DNA from: JBAZWE01 sp041658605
GTDB lineage: Bacteria > Actinomycetota > Thermoleophilia > BMS3ABIN01
Length of the DNA stretch: 8,287 bases
Assembly (NCBI GenBank): GCA_041658605.1
Contig: JBAZZU010000050.1
Location: 1-8,287 of the forward strand
Reading direction: 5' to 3'
Positions 1-4,745 of this stretch are shown here, in pieces. Position 1 is the first letter of the stretch. Each line of letters opens with the position of its first letter. A model generated the notes under the pieces. The model made no database searches, was not told where the DNA came from, and saw only the letters and a list, made by a program, of their open reading frames with translations. A program made the translations under genes and the position numbers.

Positions 1-23
1 TTTGTCCTCATTTGTCTTGTTGC

Positions 24-2345
24 CTAGTAATTTATGCCCTGCTGGTACTTCCTGGCTATTTCTGCCATGTTCGGCATTATCATGTCAGGCCTCATCATCT
101 CGTTATCTTCGTGGTCGGTGATGTGGCAGTGCCAGACATAGACCCCGTTCAGGATGTTGGGAGTGAAGGGGAAGCTACCCGCAACTCCTGAAGCGGTGTC
201 CTGCGGTGCCCAGCGCACGGCAATGCGTGTCCTTTCGCCCGGGCGCATGATGACCGTGTCTTTCCAACCTGCCTCATTAGGCAGTGGCGCCAGAGGCGCT
301 CCGAGCAGGAACGGCGTCACGTCAGGATTGCCCCCAACAGCTCCTGCTGCGTTGGGAGTATTGTAGGCATTAGGAGGACCGTAGCCAGGAATGTACACGC
401 CGTTTGGGTACGGAAGGCCCGTCATCGGGTCGATGGCGCCGACGTCATTCGTGAAAGCGGCGTTGTACGTTGCCGTATAGCCTTTTGCATCGAACGGCTG
501 ACGGTCTATCAGCTGGAACTGCACCGCGTGAAGGTGGATGGGATGGGAGTCAGCCGTGAAGTTGACGATTTCCCAGACCTCCGTATCGCCCTCGTTGGGC
601 AACTCCGTAAGGTAGTTGCCCATGAAACTGAAGGCGCCCTGGTTGGTGCCATTCACCAGCGTTGACCCAGGTATCGGAGTCGCATCGGGACGCAGACCGC
701 TCCACTTCGAGTTGTTGACCAGTGCCTCAAGCGGGCCTCCCGCTCCCATTACTTCGTTCAAGGTAAGCAGACGGGTCGTGCTCACGCTCGCAGGGCTAAT
801 GGCGGGGCCACCGGGCGTTCCCGGTAAGCGGACGATAGGCGCGCCGGCACGTAACGGCGTGAGGGAAGTAGCCGGATTATAGCTGTTATCGCCACCTGCG
901 GGTACAGTGCCGGTTACTCTGAACTGCATAATGCGCCCGTCGAGGCTGGCCTTGGGGTTGCCCAGGACTGTTGGCGCGGTGTTGCGTAGTACCAGGTTCG
1001 TCCCGGCTGGCACTCCGGCGAAGTCGATGATTACCTCGTAGCGCTCGCCCGGCATCATCATCAGGCTCTTCTGTGCACCAGCCTTTATCTGCGCCTGGGT
1101 GGCGTTCGGGTTAATGTAAACCGGGTTGTCCAGGTAACCGCCATCAGTGGAGATGACCCACATTCCAGGACCTTTGACTCCAGTGGTCGTGTTTTGCAGG
1201 AACATATCATAGGGGCGTGAGTTGGAGCCGTTAATAATGTAGAAGCGGTAGCGCTGCTGATCTACATTGTGAAACGGCCATGCCTTACCGTTGACGACGA
1301 TGGTATCGCCTACGAATTCCGGTACCCAGTAAGGATGTTCCGGATTAATCCCAACATTGGGGAAGAACAACTCGCCGTTGGTATCGAACATGCGGTCCTG
1401 GATAACCAGTGGCACCACTACTTCGTTTGCGGCATCCATCGCGCCGTTGCCATTTGTGTCCAAACCGACCGGCAACAGCCCGGTCGGCAGCACCAAACCT
1501 GGGTCTGTAAGAGCGTAACCACCGGCCAGACCGGCGAAGGTGGCGTTGAGGCGTGTCCCACCCAGCAGATGGTCATGGAACCAGAGAGGCGCTGCCTCCT
1601 GGTCGTTGGGATAGGTGTAGATGGCTTCGTTGGAAGCCGCCCCGGCTTTGGAATAGTAAGCGGGACCCTGAGTCTTGTAGGGTGTTACCGTGTCCGGCCC
1701 CGGTACGTCGCTGGCAAACCAGGCTTCCGGCCCACCATCAATAACCGCCGGGACCTCACCACCATGAAGGTGAGGCACAGCCAGGACCGGTCCCTGGTAG
1801 TGGTTTGTGTCACCAGACATGGGCATCTCCTGGTCCGCCGCCTGGTGGAATGCAGAATGCAGACTCGCGTCGGTCCAGGCCCTCCAGTTGATGACATTAG
1901 TGGTCAGGTTGTTGATGTACCGTATCGTGGTCGGAGTTCCCCTTGAGGCTACTATGACCGGATTGACGTAGGTATCAACGGCGGTTAACGGAGCAACAGC
2001 CGCTGCGCTGGCCCTATACCCGAAAACGGCTGTACCTGCGTATGGCAGGCCATTCGCCGGCACGAAAGAAGGTGGCAACATGCTAGCCTTTAACTCCACC
2101 ATCCTCATTGGAATCTCGGTTCCATTGTCGAGGATGGTTTGTATCGTTCCACCGGCTGCATCCAGAGTCGGTAGTGGCTGGGCAAACTGCTGAATTTTGC
2201 TTCCGGGAAACTGGACGGGACCTACCGGGACGGGCTTCTTTGCTAGAACATAACTGGAAAGCGCAAGCATCACACCTGTGGTCGTAACCATCATTACCAG
2301 CAAGATGGCGACCACCCTGCTCCTTTTTTTCAATTGGCTTTTCAT
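24..2345 (-). CDS. Exported multicopper oxidase (CotA/bilirubin-oxidase-like)
   Basis: A complete 773-residue protein, longer than CotA (about 510). Multicopper oxidases take electrons from a substrate at a type 1 copper and reduce O2 to water at a trinuclear cluster. All four copper motifs are visible: HLHGG (192-196), WFHDH (255-259), HPIHLH (601-606) and HCHITDHEDNEM (739-750). Predicted type 1 ligands are H601, C740, H745 and axial M750; the remaining motif histidines would hold the trinuclear cluster. The N-terminus (KKRSR, then a hydrophobic stretch to about residue 35) is a Sec-type signal without a twin-arginine motif. The segment IQQFAQPLP near residue 51 recalls the CotA N-terminus. 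Residues 296-308 form a DxNxNGxxD calcium-loop-like insert. The ATG start has an AAAGGAGA Shine-Dalgarno at 2352-2359. The substrate is unknown: metal oxidation (Mn, Fe, Cu) or phenolics are possible. Family call is firm; subfamily is inference. Confidence 0.93.
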   Translation of the reverse strand: MKSQLKKRSRVVAILLVMMVTTTGVMLALSSYVLAKKPVPVGPVQFPGSKIQQFAQPLPTLDAAGGTIQTILDNGTEIPMRMVELKASMLPPSFVPANGLPYAGTAVFGYRASAAAVAPLTAVDTYVNPVIVASRGTPTTIRYINNLTTNVINWRAWTDASLHSAFHQAADQEMPMSGDTNHYQGPVLAVPHLHGGEVPAVIDGGPEAWFASDVPGPDTVTPYKTQGPAYYSKAGAASNEAIYTYPNDQEAAPLWFHDHLLGGTRLNATFAGLAGGYALTDPGLVLPTGLLPVGLDTNGNGAMDAANEVVVPLVIQDRMFDTNGELFFPNVGINPEHPYWVPEFVGDTIVVNGKAWPFHNVDQQRYRFYIINGSNSRPYDMFLQNTTTGVKGPGMWVISTDGGYLDNPVYINPNATQAQIKAGAQKSLMMMPGERYEVIIDFAGVPAGTNLVLRNTAPTVLGNPKASLDGRIMQFRVTGTVPAGGDNSYNPATSLTPLRAGAPIVRLPGTPGGPAISPASVSTTRLLTLNEVMGAGGPLEALVNNSKWSGLRPDATPIPGSTLVNGTNQGAFSFMGNYLTELPNEGDTEVWEIVNFTADSHPIHLHAVQFQLIDRQPFDAKGYTATYNAAFTNDVGAIDPMTGLPYPNGVYIPGYGPPNAYNTPNAAGAVGGNPDVTPFLLGAPLAPLPNEAGWKDTVIMRPGERTRIAVRWAPQDTASGVAGSFPFTPNILNGVYVWHCHITDHEDNEMMRPDMIMPNMAEIARKYQQGINY

Positions 2346-2410
2346 CCCTTATCTCCTTTGTTGACTGCTTCCTACCCAGCCTTGATTCCTCCCCACACCG
2401 GATACTTTAT

Positions 2411-2433
2411 GGTGATAATCAAAGATTATTACC
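2411..2433. promoter_or_regulatory. Operator-like palindrome upstream of the oxidase
   Basis: The arms GGTGATAATC (2411-2420) and GATTATTACC (2424-2433) are inverted repeats around a 3-nt AAA centre, with one G/T mismatch. They lie about 66-88 bp upstream of the oxidase start, where a regulator site would be expected. The TGATAAT/ATTA content loosely resembles Fur/Zur-family boxes, but the spacing is not a clear match. It could also form a short hairpin in the leader RNA. I see no convincing -35/-10 pair next to it. Confidence 0.4.
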
Positions 2434-2800
2434 ACTGTCTTTTAAATTCATTCCATATACCTCCCATAGTTCATGGTTTACAAAATTCATGTAATAAACT
2501 TAGTATTTGGCCGGAAGAATAATATAGTCTCCTCAAATAACAATATGGATAAGGAGCATCCCTTATCGTCCACTTCTTTTTACCTACCACAAGCAAGTCT
2601 CCGTTAAACCGGGTGATTCAGATCGCCTTTAACAAAATAGCCCGCGGCCAGTTTGGGCCATGTCCTCGTTCGCTCAACGCAAAGAAATCCTAATCGAATA
2701 ATTAAGGCTTACAACGTCAGCTAACAACTTTGGAAGAACCGAGATGATCTAAATGTCTGCCAACATTTTGCCAACCAAATTCCTGGGATTAGAATATAAA

Positions 2801-2960
2801 AGGAGGTACTAAACCAGGGCGGCCGAAAGCCGCGCTACAAGGGACTAAACGGGACTAGAAGATGCCAGAAGACATGCTGGGTCGGCTGGGATTCGAAGCG
2901 GCTCAGCCGCATTTATTTTCTTAAATGGTTTACTGGTTAGTTTTCTAGTCAACCATTTTT
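2801..2960 (+). other. Structured block with attenuator-like alternative hairpins
   Basis: A perfect Shine-Dalgarno-like AGGAGGT (2801-2807) without a nearby start codon is followed by hairpin GCGGC/GCCGC (2819-2823 with 2829-2833), decameric repeats of the form GGGACTAAAC (2805-2814, 2841-2850, 2851-2860), and two mutually exclusive pairings, CGGCTG with CAGCCG (2883-2888/2904-2909) or GCGGC with GCCGC (2898-2902/2906-2910). GACTAGAA (2853-2860) is the exact complement of TTCTAGTC (2943-2950), which also forms the inner stem of the terminator-like hairpin that follows. No known riboswitch class is recognised. Confidence 0.3.
2923..2960 (+). terminator. Rho-independent terminator-like hairpin
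   Basis: The outer stem AAATGGTT (2923-2930) pairs with AACCATTT (2951-2958). A 4-nt bulge TACT precedes an inner stem GGTTAG (2935-2940) with CTAGTC (2945-2950), including two G-U pairs, closed by a TTTT loop. A run of five T ends at 2960. The stem is AT-rich, so it would be weaker than the other terminators here. No plus-strand gene lies just upstream, so its purpose is unclear. Confidence 0.4.
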
Positions 2961-3015
2961 CTAATCTTATGATTTGCTTAGGCGTCTTCAAACTGGGTTC
3001 TCACCCAACCTTACT

Positions 3016-3048
3016 GAAACAAAAAAGGCCTGTTGGCTATTTTGTTTC
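3016..3048 (-). terminator. Terminator of the tRNA operon
   Basis: On the minus strand a long stem closes on GCC, loop AACA, GGC and then TTTTTT. The outer arms GAAAC (3016-3020) and GTTTC (3044-3048) and the A/T tracts also pair, with one bulge and one mismatch. This is a classic A-tract/GC-hairpin/T-tract terminator, placed just after the last tRNA and the tRNA relic. Because both flanks are A/T tracts it may also act on plus-strand transcripts. Confidence 0.72.
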
Positions 3049-3077
3049 TGGTGGACCAAACCGGGTTCGAACCATCA
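3049..3077 (-). pseudogene. tRNA relic: 3' T-arm and acceptor end only
   Basis: Read on the minus strand this has a T-loop (TTCGAAC, 3071-3065), T-stem strands GATGG/CCGGT with only partial pairing, the acceptor 3' strand TTGGTCC (3059-3053), discriminator A (3052) and CCA (3051-3049). Only 19 nt separate it from the CCA of tRNA-Val, too few for the D- and anticodon arms, and no matching 5' acceptor GGACCAA is present. It is therefore a truncated tRNA at the end of the operon, or the 3' tRNA copy that integrative elements leave at an attachment site. Its original amino acid is not identifiable. Confidence 0.55.
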
Positions 3078-3096
3078 GCTTAGTACTTATCCAGAA

Positions 3097-3172
3097 TGGT
3101 GGGCGATGACGGGCTCGAACCGCCGACCCCCTGCGTGTAAAGCAGGTGCTCTCCCAGCTGAGCTAATCGCCC
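3097..3172 (-). tRNA. tRNA-Val (anticodon TAC)
   Basis: A 76-nt cloverleaf with encoded CCA (3099-3097). Acceptor GGGCGAT (3172-3166) pairs with ATCGCCC, the D-arm has TAGCTCAGCTGGGAGAGCA, the anticodon stem is CCTGC/GCAGG, and the loop TTTACAC carries TAC (complement at 3137-3139). The T-loop is TTCGAGC. This tRNA reads valine codons GTA and GTG and, with U34 modification, possibly more. It is the most distal intact tRNA of a Lys-Glu-Val transcript. Confidence 0.95.
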
Positions 3173-3177
3173 AAGAG

Positions 3178-3351
3178 TTCAGATGGAGGAAAAAGCAGAT
3201 CCTTCGCTGCGCTCAGGATGACTAGTCTTCATTCAAGAGGACTGGCCTCTGCTCAGGATGACCGGTCTCTGCTTTGGAAGACGAGTATCCGCTCAGGATG
3301 ACAAGTCGCCGCTCAACATGACATTTTTATGTCATCCGCCATCCATCTGAA
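3178..3351. repeat. Inverted-repeat-bounded insert in the tRNA spacer
   Basis: TTCAGATGGA (3178-3187) and its exact complement TCCATCTGAA (3342-3351) enclose 174 bp that fill almost the whole gap between tRNA-Glu and tRNA-Val. Inside lie the 20-bp tandem array and, at its right end, the perfect hairpin ATGACAT-TTTT-ATGTCAT (3318-3335). The interval has no coding capacity. It may be a small MITE-like non-autonomous element, although no target-site duplication is obvious, or a precursor-RNA stem that folds the spacer away and aids tRNA processing. Confidence 0.45.
3211..3330. repeat. Six degenerate 20-bp tandem units
   Basis: Units begin at 3211, 3231, 3251, 3271, 3291 and 3311, exactly 20 bp apart. 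Three start with an identical GCTCAGGATGAC; the others are ATTCAAGAGGAC, GCTTTGGAAGAC and GCTCAACATGAC, and several continue with a GTC/TCT-like tail. The complement, GTCATCCTGAGC, together with GCAGCGAAGGATCT just before the array (3198-3210), resembles an interspersed repeat that I recall from many environmental bacterial genomes. That resemblance is from memory and unverified. Confidence 0.75.
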
Positions 3352-3358
3352 AAAAAAT

Positions 3359-3434
3359 TGGTACCCCCAGGGGAATTCGAATCCCCGCCGCCGCCGTGAA
3401 AGGGCGGTGTCCTAGGCCACTAGACGATGGGGGC
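3359..3434 (-). tRNA. tRNA-Glu (anticodon TTC)
   Basis: A 76-nt gene with encoded CCA (3361-3359) and discriminator A. The acceptor GCCCCCA/TGGGGGT has a G1:U72 wobble, which I recall from actinobacterial tRNA-Glu genes. The anticodon stem CCGCC/GGCGG frames loop CTTTCAC with TTC (complement at 3398-3400). The T-stem GGGGA/TCCCC encloses TTCGAAT. It reads GAA and GAG. Only 8 nt separate it from tRNA-Lys upstream, so the two are certainly co-transcribed. Confidence 0.95.
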
Positions 3435-3442
3435 AGATAAAA

Positions 3443-3518
3443 TGGTGAGCCGTGCTGGGCTCGAACCAGCGACACCCGGATTAAAAGTCCGATGCTCTAC
3501 CAACTGAGCTAACGGCCC
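3443..3518 (-). tRNA. tRNA-Lys (anticodon TTT)
   Basis: A 76-nt gene with encoded CCA (3445-3443). Acceptor GGGCCGT (3518-3512) pairs with ACGGCTC, including one G-U pair. The D-arm TAGCTCAGTTGGTAGAGCA is canonical, the anticodon loop CTTTTAA carries TTT (complement at 3483-3485), and the T-arm is GCTGG-TTCGAGC-CCAGC. It reads AAA and AAG and is the first gene of the tRNA operon, about 50 nt downstream of a plausible promoter. Confidence 0.96.
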
Positions 3519-3573
3519 ACAATAACCGCATATCACCCGTTACGGATATCACCCGCTGCCTCGCGGACAATAT

Positions 3574-3602
3574 AGTGTAACAGCAGCCCCCCTGCCGGGC
3601 AA
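3574..3602 (-). promoter_or_regulatory. Probable promoter of the tRNA operon
   Basis: On the minus strand TTGCCC (3602-3597) and TACACT (3579-3574) are separated by 17 bp, with a TG one base before the -10 (extended -10 element). Each hexamer matches the sigma-70 consensus at 4 of 6 positions. Transcription would start roughly 45-50 nt before mature tRNA-Lys, leaving a leader to be trimmed. That leader contains a direct repeat ATATCACCCG (plus-strand 3530-3539 and 3546-3555). Confidence 0.5.
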
Positions 3603-3617
3603 ACCTTGATCGATAAC

Positions 3618-3659
3618 GGATTATCCCCCATGAAGCTGATGGATAATCCTCCCGGGATT
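3618..3659. promoter_or_regulatory. GGATTATCC inverted repeat in the divergent intergenic region
   Basis: GGATTATCC (3618-3626) and its exact complement GGATAATCC (3641-3649) are 14 nt apart, and a further half-site GGATT follows at 3655-3659. They lie just upstream of the tRNA promoter and about 120-150 bp before the cytochrome start, between two divergent units. A dimeric regulator site is plausible; an RNA hairpin in the cytochrome leader is the alternative. No clear plus-strand promoter could be assigned in 3519-3766. Confidence 0.35.
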
Positions 3660-3766
3660 GAAAAGTGAGAGCCTTGGGGATAAAGAAGGATATTCGGGAC
3701 AGTATGTCAATAATAGCACTAACGCTTTTTTTGAAAACTGGTCAACCATTGAATGGAAGGGGCGAC

Positions 3767-4606
3767 ATGGACGAGCCAGAAACAACGAACAAATCCGGTT
3801 GTGCAAAAGAAATTTCCCGGCGGGAGCTTTTTCCGCTGGCAGGAAAGGTGGCCATTGGCGCAGCTGGACTGTCTGTGCTGACAGCCGGCGGTCTGGCGCT
3901 CGGTTGTGGTGATGAAAAAGAAGGAAGCAGCAGCGGCACATCCACATCAAAACAGGTTTCGATGAAGGCGCCATGGCCGTATGAGAGCCTGAGCGAAGAT
4001 GCGATTATGAAAGAAGTTCAGAATCAGGCCTATACGAGCTGGTTCGAGAAATTTTGTTGTTATGCGACTTCAAGCGGTGTCATCCTGACAATGGCGGACA
4101 AAATGGGTGAGCCATACGCCTCCTATCCTGTTGACTCCATGGTCTGGGGCCATGGCGGCGGTGTTGGCTGGGGAGCGACTTGCGGAACAATTACCGGCGG
4201 CGCCATGACCATCGGTCTGATCGTGGGCGGAAAAACAGCTGAGGAGATGATCAATGACCTTTTCAACTGGTACACGGTTACCGAACTGCCCATTTACACG
4301 CCGCCGACACCGAAAAAGGAGATAAAAAGCGTGAGCGTGAGCAACTCTCCTTTATGCCACATCTCCGTCGGCAAATGGATGGCCAAGGAAAACGTGAAGT
4401 TCTTCTCCGACCAGAGGAAAGACCGTTGCGCCAGGCTGTCGGCGGATGTGGCGAAGAAAACCGTCGAATTGCTGAACCAGTGGAAAGCCGGCACCTATGT
4501 TGCGGCCAATCCCGAACAGGCAAAGAAGAATACTGTCCAGATGCCGGCACAGAACAACTGTACCGAATGCCACGGCACTAACGTTCCTACGTCCCCTGGC
4601 ATTTAA
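3767..4606 (+). CDS. Tat-exported split-Soret cytochrome c-like protein (C_GCAxxG_C_C family)
   Basis: 279 residues from an ATG with Shine-Dalgarno GGAAGGGG at 3755-3762. The frame is open further upstream (to 3665), but that part lacks a comparable site and would bury the export signal. SRRELF (17-22) followed by a hydrophobic stretch is a twin-arginine signal; LALGC (43-47) may be a lipobox, with an atypical Leu at -2. The body has family hallmarks: FCC (96-98), GEPYASYP (114-121), GGGVGWGATCGTITGG (130-145), SPLCHISVGKW (194-204) and RCARL (220-224). The C-terminus carries one CxxCH haem site, C265-C268-H269. Split-Soret cytochromes are c-type haem proteins known from sulfate reducers; most likely this is an extracytoplasmic electron carrier, possibly membrane-anchored. 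It appears monocistronic, with a terminator directly after it. Redox partner unknown. Confidence 0.82.
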   Translation: MDEPETTNKSGCAKEISRRELFPLAGKVAIGAAGLSVLTAGGLALGCGDEKEGSSSGTSTSKQVSMKAPWPYESLSEDAIMKEVQNQAYTSWFEKFCCYATSSGVILTMADKMGEPYASYPVDSMVWGHGGGVGWGATCGTITGGAMTIGLIVGGKTAEEMINDLFNWYTVTELPIYTPPTPKKEIKSVSVSNSPLCHISVGKWMAKENVKFFSDQRKDRCARLSADVAKKTVELLNQWKAGTYVAANPEQAKKNTVQMPAQNNCTECHGTNVPTSPGI

Positions 4607-4631
4607 ATTCTGTGTTCAAACCAGCACTTTT

Positions 4632-4660
4632 AAAAGGGGCGGTCAACACCGCCCCTTTTT
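4632..4660. terminator. Strong bidirectional rho-independent terminator
   Basis: GGGGCGGT (4636-4643) pairs perfectly with ACCGCCCC (4648-4655) around a CAAC loop, flanked by AAAA and TTTTT. It lies 25 nt after the cytochrome stop. Symmetry of the flanking A and T tracts means it should also stop the convergent purine operon arriving from the right. Confidence 0.9.
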
Positions 4661-4680
4661 CTATTCCGGAACGATCAGTT

Positions 4681-4715
4681 GACACATTACTTGATTACAA
4701 GATAAGTGATGTGTC
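4681..4715. repeat. 12-bp inverted repeat between convergent genes
   Basis: GACACATTACTT (4681-4692) and AAGTGATGTGTC (4704-4715) are inverted repeats with a single T/G mismatch and an 11-nt loop. They lie 31 nt beyond the purH stop. No T-run follows on either strand, so this is not an intrinsic terminator. It may stabilise mRNA 3' ends or be a remnant of a mobile-element end. Confidence 0.55.
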
Positions 4716-4745
4716 CCCCAGGGTGCTCCCGTGGTGCCGATACGC

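Larger units (their letters stand above)
2346..3015. other. Intergenic region, no supported protein gene
   Basis: About 670 bp between the oxidase start and the tRNA-operon terminator. The first 200 bp are distinctly AT-rich and presumably hold the oxidase promoter. Visible items are the palindrome at 2411-2433, a GATAAGG/CCTTATC hairpin (2548-2554 with 2561-2567), a direct repeat GCCAAC (2759-2764 and 2770-2775, 11 bp apart), and the hairpin block at 2801-2960. On the minus strand the sequence GATAAGGGATG occurs twice: at the oxidase Shine-Dalgarno/start (2343-2353) and at 2557-2567, where it heads only an 8-codon ORF. I recognise no known RNA family here. Confidence 0.6.

Noticed and set aside
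1269..1946. Plus-strand open frame (225 codons) opposite the oxidase
   Set aside because: Antisense to the copper-site coding region of a well-supported gene; the composition is unnatural and no motif is recognised.
2539..2567. 8-codon ORF preceded by GATAAGG on the minus strand
   Set aside because: It copies the oxidase Shine-Dalgarno/start sequence GATAAGGGATG but stops almost at once. The coincidence with the hairpin at 2548-2567 is better explained by the palindrome itself.
2874..2902. Possible second tRNA 3' fragment around the TTCGAA in 2891-2897
   Set aside because: The T-loop-like sequence is present, but the flanking T-stem strands do not pair and the end would read GCA instead of CCA. 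Chance is the simpler explanation.
2974..3225. Plus-strand open frame of 83 codons across the tRNA-Val region
   Set aside because: It is the antisense of tRNA-Val and its relic. The peptide segment TGSNRRPPACKAGALPAELI is a familiar false protein produced by translating tRNA genes backwards.
3178..3351. CRISPR-like array
   Set aside because: The units are contiguous 20-mers without unique spacers, diverge freely, and no cas genes are present. It is a degenerate tandem repeat.
3665..3766. 34-codon upstream extension of the cytochrome
   Set aside because: The in-frame ATGs at 3665 and 3704 lack a good Shine-Dalgarno, while ATG 3767 has GGAAGGGG 4 nt upstream and places the twin-arginine motif near the N-terminus as expected.
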